From positions 8,442,001-8,506,000 of the forward strand of contig NC_135726.1 of NCBI RefSeq assembly GCF_964656455.1: a stretch of DNA of 64,000 nucleotides, read 5' to 3'. Source of the DNA: Halichoerus grypus (Eukaryota; Chordata; Mammalia; Carnivora; Phocidae). Position 1 is the first letter of the stretch; each line of letters opens with the position of its first letter. The translations under genes were made by a program, and so were the position numbers. The notes beneath the pieces were generated by a model, which was not told where the DNA came from, ran no database searches, and saw only the letters and a program-made list of their open reading frames with translations. Shown here in pieces: positions 19,741 through 29,885 of this stretch.

Positions 19741-20654
19741 TTGTGTCCATCCTCCTGTCCCTGTTTATACCCTCTTTCTCCTCCCCAAGGTTTGCTGTGG
19801 CTAATCCTTTGGGGAAATCAAATATCACTACTTGCATAATGCCAAGAACTGCAGAGGAATTTGGCAAGGTGGGGTTTGCTTAGGGTTATTCCTGATCTAT
19901 GTAAATCAAATCACTCCCCATGGGTGGGCTTTGGGCCTGCAGAGAGAGCCCAGCCCCTGCAGTGTTCAGACACAGGTACCTGTCATGGGAAAGTCCAGAG
20001 CCAAAGTACAGAGCAAGCTGAGCTCAGCTCCACGTAGACAAGGCAAGATTCAGAAACACCTGGCAGGCTCAGAAACACAGATGTCTCTCAGCTTTTAATT
20101 GAAAATGTTCTGAGTGGGCAGAATAGGGACAGAACTACTTGAGAGTCTCCTGGTTCGTGTTTCTTGGAGAAAAAAAAAAAATACCTACTTCTTCCTTCGG
20201 TTTGCCAATTCAGTGAAGGGCCTTTATTGAACCACAAGATCAGTGAATTTCACATACAATTTTTTTTGTCTTTGAAGTGAGTCCCTATAATATAAGCCCA
20301 ATTTATAAAGCACATAAAAAGAAAAAGAGTTGCTGCTTAGGTTGAAAGTGGGAAGGGGAACCTGGCCCCCACTTGTTTGGTTTTTCCTCTAGCAGCGTTA
20401 GAATGCACAACTCCAGGGGGCACTGTTCACATTGTAGTCTAGGTTTGACCCACTGGCCCCACACTTGTACCCTTGCACAGAGGCGTGCACAATTTGAAAA
20501 CTCCGGTCCATCTACAATCCGAACTTTTGAAATAAAAAACAAATATGCCCGCTTTGGCAAGCGATCGTAATAAACATGCATATTTGGGCACGTCTTTCTA
20601 ATTTGTGAAGTGCTTTTTATATGACGCCTCATCAAATCTTCTCAGAAAAGGTCG
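19741..20654. other. unique sequence
   Basis: Contains an A-run near 20169-20181 and CTCCAGGGGGCACTG at 20413-20427, which partly fits a CTCF core. Frames of 65-110 codons on both strands are unsupported. Confidence 0.4.
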
Positions 20655-20755
20655 GCATGAAGCCTTTGGGTTCAGAGACTCTTCTTGTTCCTCTCTGTAC
20701 CCCTAGCACCTAGTTCACTTGTTGGCACGTAGTAGGCATTTGATATGTTATTTAA
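20655..20755 (+). mobile_element. L2 LINE 3' end
   Basis: CTGTACCCCTAGCACCTAGT, TTGTTGGCACGTAGTAGGCA and TTTGATATGTTATTTAAGG: sense L2 terminus. Confidence 0.75.
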
Positions 20756-20756
20756 G

Positions 20757-20826
20757 GAAGGGGGGAAGAGGGGGACAGTAAGTAAAAGGCTAGAGGGAGG
20801 GGAGGGAGGGGAGGGTGGGAGGGAAG
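20757..20826 (+). repeat. purine-rich tract with G-quadruplex motif
   Basis: At 20795-20823, six or more GGG runs are separated by one base (GGGAGGGGAGGGAGGGGAGG and onward). This satisfies the four-run, short-loop quadruplex rule on the plus strand. Confidence 0.85.
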
Positions 20827-20834
20827 AGTTTACC

Positions 20835-20985
20835 ATGCATTGTTGTGAGTTTCAGTTTACAGATAAAGAAACCCTAAGAAATGCAACGAATTTCAGTGAC
20901 TTATTAAGTTAACAACAAACAGAGGGGCCATGATGCACTCTCCTCCATCCTTAAAGCCCGTGCTTCTAACCATACTTCACCCATG
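20835..20985 (-). mobile_element. MIR SINE, antisense
   Basis: TTCAGTTTACAGATAAAGAA, ACCCTAAGAAATGCAACGAA, GTTAACAACAAACAGAGGGG fit the antisense MIR core. Confidence 0.5.
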
Positions 20986-21583
20986 CTCTCATTTTGTTTT
21001 TTCAAGCAAAAAGCCCATTATGAGTACTTATTACCCACTCTTTTATGGCACAAGCTTTTTAACATATAAAACCGTGGGAGAAGGTCTGTCTCCCTCTGAG
21101 AAGGAATTTCGCTCCTGGGAGCCTTGACCCTCCCTCCCCTGAAATAACCCACCCCTCTGCTTGTCTGTCAGAGGCCAGTTTCAAGCCTGCACAAGGGGCA
21201 CAGATTAAAAGCGCATCCCCGAGCAGAGGGATAACTGAGGCATTCAGGAAACAAAGCCCACGAGCAACCGGTCCTTGAGGGTGACTGAGCTGGATCGGTG
21301 TTTAAATTCACATGTCAAGATGTCAGGGGTGTTCTTGGGCTTGTTCCATTTTTATAATGAAGCTGTATATCTGGAACTGAGGGAAAAAAAAAAAATCTTT
21401 GACATGGGGAAAAATGAGCGATTCGACGTGTTTCTGAGATTACCAGTGGGGCTCCTCGTGCAGGCTGAGCTGTGGCTAGTGGGCCTGCCACGGCCATGAT
21501 GTTAGGAATAATTACACCGTGAGTTCAGCTGAGTCCCGGCGGCGGGAACATGACTACGTGACTTCACCTCCATCCCCACCAAG
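20986..21583. other. unique sequence, possibly constrained
   Basis: No transposon recognised. CpGs are retained at 21410-21430 (GAGCGATTCGACGTG) and near 21535-21560 (CCCGGCGGCGGGAAC). Nothing firmer can be said. Confidence 0.35.
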
Positions 21584-21658
21584 CACACACATGCACACGC
21601 ACACACACATGCACACACATACACACACACATACACACACACATACACACACGCACGC
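21584..21658. repeat. (CA)n compound microsatellite
   Basis: Imperfect (AC)n interrupted by ATGC, ATAC and ACGC units over about 75 bases. Confidence 0.95.
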
Positions 21659-22339
21659 ATGGGGATAGAGGGAAACTTTCAACGGGCTTGTAACAGAACA
21701 AAGCACAGTTTTTACTATCACAAAATCTTTATGGATTGCCATCCTTGAGGTGAAGTTATATCCTTTATGGTCATATTTTGGTAGTTTCCTTAAATTATTG
21801 AAGGCATTTCGTAGGGTCTGCGCTCTCGGAACAGGGCTGGGAAAGAGGCCCCTGTCCCCCGTCTGGAGGTGGGTTAATGATGGCGCTCCTTGTGCAATGC
21901 GTCCAGGACACAGAGGTTAATAAAACCCGTAGCTCTTCTTCATGGGTACCAGGGGATGGTTAATGTTCAAGCCTGTGCAGGACCTCAGCTTAATGTTCCA
22001 TATGAAGGATAGCGCTGCCAGACGACACCCTCCCTGGTGCCAACCTTGCATATTAGTACATGCTGGAAATGGGCTGAGCAAACCGGGGAAAGTTAGGTGC
22101 TTCTCTCCCAGCTGGATGTGACGGGCTGGCCCCCGCATCTCCCCGGCTGCTCTAGAAGTCAGCCACTTCTGTCTGCTCAGAGCACTGGACAAAGAGTTGG
22201 GAGAGCCTGTGCCCGGCCACTGCTGCGTCTAGGGTGTCCAAATCTGGTGTCCCTCTGTCCTCCTCTGTCCAATGAAGGGCATGAACTGCCTTCTGCCCTC
22301 CTCCAGTATGTGTACGTAAAGAGGTCTGGGGGCTGTCAG
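21659..22339. other. unique sequence
   Basis: No recognised family. A 125-codon frame (22097-22474) has no domain. Confidence 0.45.
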
Positions 22340-22459
22340 GTAATACATCAGTTTTGTAGCTTTGGGGTCACGGGAAACTCGAGTCAAATCTGTGTCAACC
22401 CTACTCCTGTGTGCCTTAGGCAAGTTGCCGGACCACTCTGTCTTTGTTTGGCTTCTGCC
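22340..22459 (+). mobile_element. MIR SINE, first part of an interrupted copy
   Basis: GTAGCTTTGGGGTCACGGGA, GAGTCAAATCTGTGTCAACC, TGCCTTAGGCAAGTTGCCGG follow sense MIR up to the 'aacctctctgtg' region, then stop at the insertion point near 22459. Confidence 0.65.
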
Positions 22460-22860
22460 GGAAACAGACCCTGAGACAAGGATTTGAGAGCAAGTAATTT
22501 ATTTGGGAGGTGATTCCAGGAAACAACTGGGGAGGGAAAGCTGCCATGAATGGTGCAGCATCGAGTTAAGTTACCACAGTGGGCAGCTGGAGGTAATCTC
22601 GCTGGAGGCCTCTGGGAGGCAGTGTAGGACACATGCCCGGGGTCTTTCCCCCTGAGGGGCAAGGGGGCTGGGGCATTTATACACCCCTCTGTCAGTCTTG
22701 GCTGAGGGCTGCTCCAGGGGCTTCTGCCTGCATGCCGGTGGGCGGAGTTGGCTCCCCCAGCTGGCAAGCGTCAGGCAGAGAAATGCTGCTGGCTGGTGCT
22801 TGGAAGCGTGGATGGCATGCACAGAAGTGGGAGGCCTGGGGGGAAATCAGAGGTACAGCA
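22460..22860. mobile_element. 401-base insertion in MIR: ancient repeat, class unresolved
   Basis: Starts GGAAACAGACCCTGAGACAA, GTAATTTATTTGGGAGGTGA, with CACAGTGGGCAGCTGGAGG further in. I recognise this as a dispersed mammalian repeat, possibly LTR-derived, but cannot name it. TCTGCC flanks both ends (22454-22459 and 22861-22866). Its frames (64-127 codons) overlap on both strands and are not genes. Confidence 0.55.
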
Positions 22861-22866
22861 TCTGCC

Positions 22867-22975
22867 CCCTGAAGTTCCTCCTTTCCAAAACGAGGCTAGC
22901 ACCTCCTACTGCCTAGCGTTGCCATGGTTAAATGAGATACTACAAGAGCCCACTAAGTATTAGTCATGATTCATG
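22867..22975 (+). mobile_element. MIR SINE, second part
   Basis: AAGTTCCTCCTTTCCAAAAC, GAGGCTAGCACCTCCTACTG, GGTTAAATGAGATACTACAA continue the MIR from the 'cagtttcctcatctgtaaaat' point onward. Confidence 0.65.
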
Positions 22976-23879
22976 CTAACCCGAAGGACTGGTCCATTTT
23001 TTGCAGTTAAGATCCTAAATTAGACCTGGGTGACTTGCCTGTATTTGAAGGCTTTCTTTGGAACATAGACATTTTGGTCTTTTGGAAAATAAACTTTATT
23101 GTCTGGTTGGCATTAAAGGGAGTGGAAGGCATAAATGGTGTTGGCCAAAGAATGGGCCCTTCTTGAGATAAGAAAACAAGGGGAGGAGTGACTTCCATGT
23201 GCCATGTTCACAGAGGACAAAGGGAGGTTGGGGCATTGTCATCCCAGGTGGGGGCAAATGAATTCATCAACTAAGAGTCTACCACGCAGTCTCTTTGTTA
23301 TCACTGCAAATTGCTGGCGAGAAGTCCTTCATTTTTTAGATCACTGGAAACGTTACTTCTGCAATGCAGTGGGGTCACCGGGATTTCTCCATCAGAGGCT
23401 GAGGCAATGTCCCCGCATACATGCCCGAGGCCTCTTGCTTAGACTTCACGGAATGCAGATAGACACACCAAAGGAATGACTCCGTCATTCCCGTCTTATC
23501 CCTTCCCACAGGGCCCCGGGATGATTTCCTTGGCGTGCCAATAGGTTCTTAGACGATGCGATCTTACCCCTTTGGCAAGGATATGGGCACTGCCATGTTG
23601 CTATGTTTGGGAGCGTTTGGGATCTCATGCCCACGGTGCTGCCCACCCTCGGAAGGAACCCTAGAGCAGGCATTTGGGGCTCAGCATCTAATCTTCCAGT
23701 GCTCAGTGACGCTGATGCGTGTATTTAGGTGGTTATGCATGAGCCAGTAGTACCTGCCATCTGTGGGCACGGGCACGCAGGTCGGCACTGAATGAATGAG
23801 GGAGTGTGTGAATGAACGAATAAACGTGGAAATGCACAGGGAGACGGGAGGGAGGAGGAGGGGCGCCACTTTTAACGGG
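22976..23879. other. mostly unique sequence
   Basis: A possible L2 tail at 23785-23825 (CACTGAATGAATGAGGGAGT, GAATGAACGAATAAACG). Otherwise nothing recognised. Confidence 0.4.
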
Positions 23880-24110
23880 AAAAAAATAGGCTTGGAGATT
23901 TGCAGCTTCCTTTTCGGCCGTGCCTGGACTGCGCTAAAAAGCAGGAAGCCAAGCTGACACTTCCATGTAAATCTGCGATTTCCCTTTTTGGTTTTGCAAA
24001 TTCCATTCTTGCCTTGCTGTCATCCACTGGGGAGACGTCCCCAGTCTTACTCACGGTTAAGAATAAATAGTGCTCAGGCTGCTAAAAAAAGGAGAGATCG
24101 CAGTACCTCT
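23880..24110. promoter_or_regulatory. candidate conserved non-coding element
   Basis: CTTCCTTTTCGGCCGTGCCT, GACTGCGCTAAAAAGCAGGA, CATGTAAATCTGCGATTTCC, TTTTGCAAATTCCATTCTTG and GTTAAGAATAAATAGTGCTC: moderate AT content, surviving CpGs, C/EBP- and octamer-like half sites, no repeat. Inference only. Confidence 0.3.
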
Positions 24111-24647
24111 CAGCTCAGTGTGCGTCATTAACCGACTCCGCAGCACCCCATTCCGTAAAGCAGTGATTATGGCTGAGGGGCACCGAGCACCAGCCTAGCC
24201 CATCCGGCCCCTTCTCAGCGCAAGCTTTTAAAAGGAAAAATTCTTTAAAAAAACAAAAAACAAAAAACAAAAAAACGATAAAAACTCCCAACACTAAAAT
24301 GCATTTTAAGAGCCGTCGCAAATCACGTCTTTGTCAGTGGAGTTTAACACATAATGGAAACAGATCCTGGTGGAAAGTGCTTCAAAATAATCTCAAGTAT
24401 TTCTAGAAGTACGTGGGGATGCATGGTCCACACTGTGTGGGTGGAAGTGAGTTGCTTTGCATGATTCTCCTATGTCCAGTTTATCCAAGCGTTTAAATTT
24501 TCCAGATGAGTAGCGCTACAGAATGAAATCCTGTCAGGACCCCAGAGAATGATATTCTGGGAAATCATCTGATGCACCAGCGTCCTGAAGCTGTGATGTC
24601 TGTGATAACATTTGGTCTCTAACTCATCTCCTCAGTTGTTGTTTTGT
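24111..24647. other. unique sequence with A-rich run
   Basis: A-rich low complexity (AAAAAACAAAAAACAAAAAAC type) at 24234-24276. The rest shows no family. CpG-bearing GAGCCGTCGCAAATCACGTC at 24310 may belong to a constrained element. Confidence 0.4.
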
Positions 24648-24730
24648 TCAGGAATATTTACCAAGGGCTTATTCTGTGGGGCCTATTCTTGGTGGCGTCC
24701 CTACCCCCAAGATTTCAGGGCTCGTGTTGG
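24648..24730 (-). mobile_element. L2 LINE 3' end, antisense (short)
   Basis: CAGGAATATTTACCAAGGGC, TTATTCTGTGGGGCCTATTC resembles antisense L2 terminus. Confidence 0.4.
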
Positions 24731-25249
24731 AGGTCAAGTAAACCATCTGCATAGGGCATGACTCTTGGGAGACTCCAGAGGCCACTGGGCACCCAGTCTG
24801 GCTTGGTGGGTCAGGTGAGGCTCCTAGAGGAGCTGGAATCCTAGAGCAGCATTCCGGGAGGCAGTGCTCAAGCGGGTATAGCCAGGAAGGGTGTTTCTGG
24901 CAGCGGTTAGGAGATGGGAGAGTTTGGCTCAGCCGGGACCATCCGCTCTCACCGGGCAGTGGGGCAGTCCCGATGCTGAGCTCTGTGAGTGTGTGCGCTC
25001 TGTGGGACTCGGGGCTTCCTGGCTTCTCAGCCCGCTGCAGAGAGCTGATGGTTCCTACCCACGCATCTGCTGAGCAGACACTGAGCTACCACCCCACTCC
25101 AGGACCTCTCTTGGTCATGGACAATTAGGAGCTGAATGAGACTGAGTCCCTGCTTTTGGTGGAAATACAGTCGTAGAAGCAAACCCTGAGTATGGAACCA
25201 ACCCGTTAGCATGCGCTGGCCATTAGCTCAACTCTGGGCAAACAAAGTC
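24731..25249. other. unique sequence
   Basis: No repeat or gene recognised. Confidence 0.45.
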
Positions 25250-25380
25250 AGGAGGCATTTACTACAATTCTTCCCATTTTACAGATGAGGGAACTGACGT
25301 GCAGGTGAACTCACCTGCCACATCAAAGACTAGGAGCTGTCGGAGCCAGGATTTTGCCCAGGTCTGCCCGGGCACTGTGA
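25250..25380 (-). mobile_element. MIR SINE, antisense
   Basis: CTTCCCATTTTACAGATGAG, GGAACTGACGTGCAGGTGAA, GCTGTCGGAGCCAGGATTTT, GCCCAGGTCTGCCCGGGC. Confidence 0.75.
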
Positions 25381-25419
25381 GTGGTGAAAAGAGCAGAAGG
25401 CCCCAGCCTCCAGACAAGC

Positions 25420-25875
25420 CTGACTCAGAGCCGCGCATGGTCTCTGGGCCCCTCCTGTGGCCTCGCTGGGACGGTTTCTCCAGTGGGCCCCCCAGGGAGA
25501 CACACGAAGAGGTGCTGCCATGTTGGCCCGCTGCCGATGAACCCCCGCTCCTCTGGGCGAAGGAACCCGCCCTGCCCGGCAGCTGGGCCTCGGTGGCCTT
25601 TCTCCGACCCCGCCCCCGGCACCTCCAACCTTTCCCCTCGGGCCCTGCTGGCCGACCTTGGCCTGTCTGTGGCCTCAGCCCGGGCGCCAGGCCTGCTGCT
25701 GGAGCCCGGCCAGGCCCCACCCCACGCTCGGCCTCTCCCCCAGTTGTGCCCGGCAGGCCGAGAGCTCACAGGCCAGCCTGGAGCCGGGGCGCCCGAGTGA
25801 TGCTCCCCAGGGCCAGCTTAGCCGGTCGGAGTGCGAGGCCCACCTGGAAGGACCTGCGTCGACCTGAACCGTCTG
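25420..25875. promoter_or_regulatory. CpG island without recognised gene
   Basis: Roughly 65-70% G+C. In 25530-25870 I count about 28 CpG in about 340 bases, observed/expected near 0.65-0.7, meeting the usual island criteria. Examples: CCGACCCCGCCCCCGGC and CCTGCGTCGACCTGAACCG. GC boxes of the CCCCGCCCC type occur (25608-25616). Frames up to 248 codons (25299-26045 plus) and 152 (25262-25720 minus) overlap, as expected of GC-rich DNA, and show only Pro/Ala/Arg-rich text. It could be a promoter or first exon of an unannotated transcript, or an orphan island. Confidence 0.55.
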
Positions 25876-26024
25876 AGGCAGAGCTCAAGAGGGGGGTCTC
25901 CTCTCCTTCTCCTGCTTTCCCAGGCCTGGCCCCTGCTTATTCTCTCTCTCGGTCTCTCACACACGCACATACACACTCCTGGGTTGAAACCCTGGATAAC
26001 AACTTCTTTTTCCAGGTGTTTCTG
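25876..26024. other. unique sequence with short CA/CT run
   Basis: TTCTCTCTCTCGGTCTCTCA and CACACGCACATACACACTCC at about 25940-25978. Confidence 0.5.
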
Positions 26025-26230
26025 TCTTCTAGGTACTGTGTCTAGCTAACACTCATCTCACGTAATCCTTACTTTTCCCAAAAGGTCCTGTGAAGGGAGG
26101 ACCCGACATCCCCATTTCAGAGACAAGTAAACTGAAGCTCAGAGCCTTCGAGAGCTGGTAAGGGACAGGGTCTGAATTCAAACCCAGGTTTTTCTAACTC
26201 CACAGCCCATGCTCCTAGCCACTCAGTAGC
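26025..26230 (-). mobile_element. MIR SINE, antisense, near full length
   Basis: CACTCATCTCACGTAATCCT, CATCCCCATTTCAGAGACAA, AAACTGAAGCTCAGAGCCTT, CTGAATTCAAACCCAGGTTT, AGCCCATGCTCCTAGCCACT. Confidence 0.85.
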
Positions 26231-26234
26231 GATG

Positions 26235-26390
26235 ATGGGCATGTCCTTACCCTCTCCTGGCCTCAGTTCCCTCATCTGCAAAATGGGGATAATGGTAACA
26301 CCCAATCTGTGAGGCTTCTATGGAGGTTAGATGCACTCCGTGATGGGAGGCACGCCACAATGCCTAAAACAGCGCCTGGCCCCGGGAGGT
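26235..26390 (+). mobile_element. MIR SINE, sense
   Basis: TCCTTACCCTCTCCTGGCCT, CAGTTCCCTCATCTGCAAAA, TGGGGATAATGGTAACACCC, TGCCTAAAACAGCGCCTGGC. It lies head-to-tail against the antisense MIR just upstream, forming an inverted pair. Confidence 0.85.
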
Positions 26391-26834
26391 CGCCGATGAG
26401 TGGTAGACAGCATTGCTGTGAGGCTCACTATCAGCGGCCCCACACAGCGGCTCGTCCTACGTGGGGGCACTTACATCAGCTGCCCAGTGGTTGCCCCCCC
26501 ATCTTTTGTCCTATACTCTGTCTCCTCCTGCTCACCTTACAGCCCTTGATTGCTTTGTTTCCCTTCTGTTCTGATGGTCTTTGCTTCCACATCCTGCATG
26601 CTATAAGCCCCAGAGAGGCCTGGGCTGAGCTCTATTATTATTTCTGTGAGAGTACATGCCAGGATGCCAGGGTAGTATCTTGGCACCTGCCCCCCCCCAA
26701 AAAAAAGTCCCAACTCATTTCCCCCATCTAATTTAAAGACTTCACTTGGACTGGCTTATTTTGCAGAAAGATTGACAATTCAAAGTGAAGAGATCATCCT
26801 ACCCCGAGTAAAATATATGCAGTGCTTTGCCAGT
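26391..26834. other. unique sequence
   Basis: Contains C-run/A-run at 26690-26706. A 140-codon frame (26309-26731) starts in the MIR and is unsupported. Confidence 0.45.
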
Positions 26835-27045
26835 AGAATGTGGATTGAAATGCCAGTTGTACTATTTAGAAGCCGTGTGACTCTGGGCAGCTCACTTACT
26901 ACCTCTGAGCTGCATTTCCCTTTCAAACTGGGGCTGAATGATGAGAGGTGCCGAATGCTCTCTGCAAGGTTTTAGAGAGAATTTGGTGAGAGAAGGACAA
27001 GTGCTGCCTGGCGTATAGTAAGTGCTCAATCAAATACTAATGCAG
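26835..27045 (+). mobile_element. MIR SINE, sense, near full length
   Basis: TTTAGAAGCCGTGTGACTCT, GGGCAGCTCACTTACTACCT, TGCATTTCCCTTTCAAACTG, CCTGGCGTATAGTAAGTGCT. Confidence 0.8.
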
Positions 27046-27924
27046 GATCTAGCTGAAACAGAGCTCAACACCACAAGTAGTTTGGGGAGCTAAGAAGGCA
27101 ATAAAAAATGCACTTTGCTTGGAGAAGCCCACTGGGGAAGAGGGGCAGTGGACTCAGAGCTGAGGACCGAGCACCACACTGTGTCCCCTCCTGAGAGAGG
27201 CCGGCCTTTGGGAGACTGCCGAGGGCAGGGTCCAAGGCCCCTTCGGAGCTGACCTCTCCTCTTCCTGGTGAAATCTGCAGCTTTCCTTGAAGGCAGGGCC
27301 CAGCTTCCTTATCGGCAGGCTGAGGCTCAGAGTCCGAGGCACCAGGGCTGGATTCCTGCCTGTGCAGAGGCTCAGAGCGTTTATCAGGCCCCTCCCTGGG
27401 GCGGGTGGGTCAGCCGCCCAGACTTTGGACACGGTTGGGCTTGGACGTGGCAGTTCCTCCTTCGCCTGGGGATACCCCAGCTCATTTCTCAACATTCATG
27501 CCCAATAAAAAGGGTTGAAAGTCGACTGCTGGGATCCCACAAACATGATGGCCAAGGACAAGACACCGCTTGGGCGCCAGGCCTCCTGGCTCTTCCTCCC
27601 GGCTATGGGATCCCCATCAGCTCACGATGCCGGGGGCAATGACATTGGCCCTGTTCACTTTGCAGAGTGCTTCAGAGTAGTAAGATCCAAATCCACAGAT
27701 ACCCTGACACAGGTCGCCCCTGCCTCCGATCTGAGAGGAAACCCGTGGGGAGGCGTACTTCTCTCTGTTTCCGAGTTAAGGAAACAGGAGTAACTGGAAT
27801 AATACATAAAAGGAGGCCTCCTGGCTCAGGTGTGCGGCACTTACCTAGAAGCCAGCACGATGTACCAGCCCAGCACGGTTACTTCACTCGCATCTCCCAA
27901 GGACGTCAAGGGGTTGGGACGTCC
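27046..27924. other. unique sequence
   Basis: GC-rich around 27300-27480. Frames of 92-124 codons on both strands have no domain. No repeat recognised. Confidence 0.45.
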
Positions 27925-28050
27925 ATTACTCCATTGGGTAAAGACGAAATTATGCCAAGAGAGCTTTAAAAATTGTTCAAAGTTTACCCAGCTAGCAAAA
28001 GTGGCAGTCAGAATTCAAACCTACCCCACTGGTGCCAGACGCCCCTCTAA
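27925..28050 (-). mobile_element. MIR SINE, antisense (fragment)
   Basis: GTTCAAAGTTTACCCAGCTA, GCAAAAGTGGCAGTCAGAAT, TCAAACCTACCCCACTGGTG. Confidence 0.55.
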
Positions 28051-28074
28051 ACCCCAAAGGGAAGCTTCCTGGCC

Positions 28075-28292
28075 CAGGGTCTCCTGCCTGTGGCACTGCT
28101 CACGTTTTGGGATGGATCATTCCCTGCCCAAGGGCCGGCCGGCACGTTGTCAGGTTCTTAGCAGCATCCTGGGCCTCTGCCCGGTAGATGTCAACAGCAA
28201 GCACCCACCCCAGCTTACGACAAGCAGAAAAAGGTCTCCAGACATTGTCAGCTGTTCCCTGGGGGCATAATAGCCCCGGGTGAGAAGCATTG
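28075..28292 (-). mobile_element. hAT-Charlie DNA transposon, antisense, full length
   Basis: CAGGGTCTCCTGCCTGTGGC, CACGTTTTGGGATGGATCAT, TTAGCAGCATCCTGGGCCTC, AAAAAGGTCTCCAGACATTG, CTGGGGGCATAATAGCCCCG, ending GTGAGAAGCATTG. About 218 bases with short terminal inverted repeats; same family as 17026. Confidence 0.8.
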
Positions 28293-28947
28293 CTGTAAAC
28301 CTATGTCAGCTACTGTGATTATTATCCATGATCACGCGATCATTGAGATTGTGCGGTTATGATCATGATGTCCTTGCTGGTGTCTAGTCTGCATTTGGGC
28401 AGGTAACTGACACAGCTGAGCTTCAACATGTAACTTACGATCCAAACCAGGACCCTGTAGAGAAGAAAGTGGGGACTATAGATAATAGTGTCAGCATACA
28501 GGCGCCACGGCAGGGATGAATGTTTGCCCCTGCTCCCTGCTTTCCAGGTAAAATGGCCAGAAGTGTGACTCTGCAGCTTCGTATTTGCGACTGATGCCTT
28601 CATCTAGCGGGTTATTCCTAGCTTAAGGGCTCTGGAAATCTTTGCACAGGCTCCTCCCACCTTCCCCTTACCCCTCAGAGGGACCCTGACTAGGCCATAT
28701 CCACAGACTAGCCCATGATTTTCTTGAATTGGTTGGGAAATGGAAAATGACCCCAAGGAGTTGGTGGCAGTTTTCTTTGCTCTCTGGCTCAGCTGAGTCA
28801 ATACCATTAGGGTTCTTGGTGTGTTCACCTACATTATGGAGGCCTGGGTTCTACTTGGGAACCACAGTCTGGGGAATATCTTCCCAGGCAACCCTGCGGA
28901 ACTATCGTTAATAGGAGAGGGTGAACCGTGCTCCCTCCTTCCGTGTC
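28293..28947. other. unique sequence
   Basis: No recognised family or gene. Confidence 0.5.
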
Positions 28948-29000
28948 ATGTGATGATGATGATGGTGATGATGATTATGGTGGTGATGGTGACTGATGAT
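28948..29000. repeat. (GAT)n low-complexity
   Basis: TGATGATGATGATGGTGATG and ATGATTATGGTGGTGATGGT. Confidence 0.85.
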
Positions 29001-29007
29001 CTAACAA

Positions 29008-29230
29008 TGAATGATTGAGCGCTTGCTGTAGCTTGGTCTTGTCATGAGCACTTCACGTGGATTATTTCATTTCATCCTTATCACAGCCCATGATGCTATC
29101 TTTATCCCCATTTTATAGATTTGGGATGCAAGGTTCTGGCAAGATTAATAATTTGGGCAAGATCAAACGGTTGGCTGAGCGTAGAGTCAATTCAAGGGCA
29201 GGTCTATCAGTGTCAAAGCCCACAGAGGAC
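29008..29230 (-). mobile_element. MIR SINE, antisense, near full length
   Basis: TGATTGAGCGCTTGCTGTAG, TTTCATCCTTATCACAGCCC, TTATCCCCATTTTATAGATT, TTGGGCAAGATCAAACGGTT, TCAATTCAAGGGCAGGTCTA. Confidence 0.75.
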
Positions 29231-29274
29231 TACCTCTCAATGTAGGGTAAGTTTGAGCAGGTAGGTCAGTGATC

Positions 29275-29650
29275 ATCCATCTAATGAGCACCTGTTCGCA
29301 TCATGATGTGAAGCACCGAAGAATGGACGGGTGAGAGTCTCTCTCCCTGCCCATCAGGACCCCAGAGTCCAACGCAGGAGGCAGACAACCCAGCAAGCGG
29401 CGTGTGTTCTCTGAGTAACAAGCAAGGAGCCGGGGGGGGGGGGCAGTGCATTCCTTGAACCAAGCCTCCGTTCAGGGAGGGGGCTCTCTGGCCCGGCTCT
29501 GGGTGGAGAGGACATCTGAATCAAGTCTTGAGGGTCAGTTGAATGGGAGTTGGGCAAGAAAGGGAGAAGAGAATACCAGGCAGGGGTTGAAGCTGAGCAA
29601 GGCGGGCTGGAATGTTTGGAGACCTATGGTTCAGGGTAGGTGGAGGGAGG
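29275..29650 (-). mobile_element. L2 LINE, antisense
   Basis: ATCTAATGAGCACCTGTTCG, CTCCCTGCCCATCAGGACCC, then GAGTAACAAGCAAGGAGCCG, a G12 run at 29432-29443, and ATCAAGTCTTGAGGGTCAGT, GAGAATACCAGGCAGGGGTT. Confidence 0.5.
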
Positions 29651-29723
29651 GTCAAGTCCAAGGTAGGGACCCAGGAGGGCCTTGTGCCACCATTGTATGC
29701 AACACACTCATACACTCAGGCCA

Positions 29724-29741
29724 ACACACACACACACACAC
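29724..29741. repeat. (CA)n short microsatellite
   Basis: Nine CA units. Confidence 0.9.
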
Positions 29742-29885
29742 GGAATTCAGCCACAAGCTCACGGTGCTGATACCATCAGACTCCTCCTATGTATGTCTAG
29801 GGTGCCAGGGAGTCCTGACTGCCACTTGGTTCCAGGAGCCCTGGGTGGGAGCATCATCCCCCTCCATCTTTCCATTCCTCTTTTG

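Noticed and set aside
20413..20427. CTCF site CTCCAGGGGGCACTG
   Set aside because: Only the AGGGGGCAC half fits; the upstream CCASY half does not. Kept as a note, not a feature.
20373..20570. Possible RFamide-type peptide precursor: frame ends in KYARFGKRS
   Set aside because: RFGKR resembles an amidation/cleavage signal, but there is no signal peptide, no second peptide copy and no family similarity; the six-residue match is expected by chance in 64 kb.
25299..26045. 248-codon plus-strand open frame, the longest in the window
   Set aside because: Starts in a MIR and crosses a CpG island where stop codons are depleted by composition; opposite strand is also open (152 and 114 codons). Pro/Ala/Arg-rich with no family resemblance.
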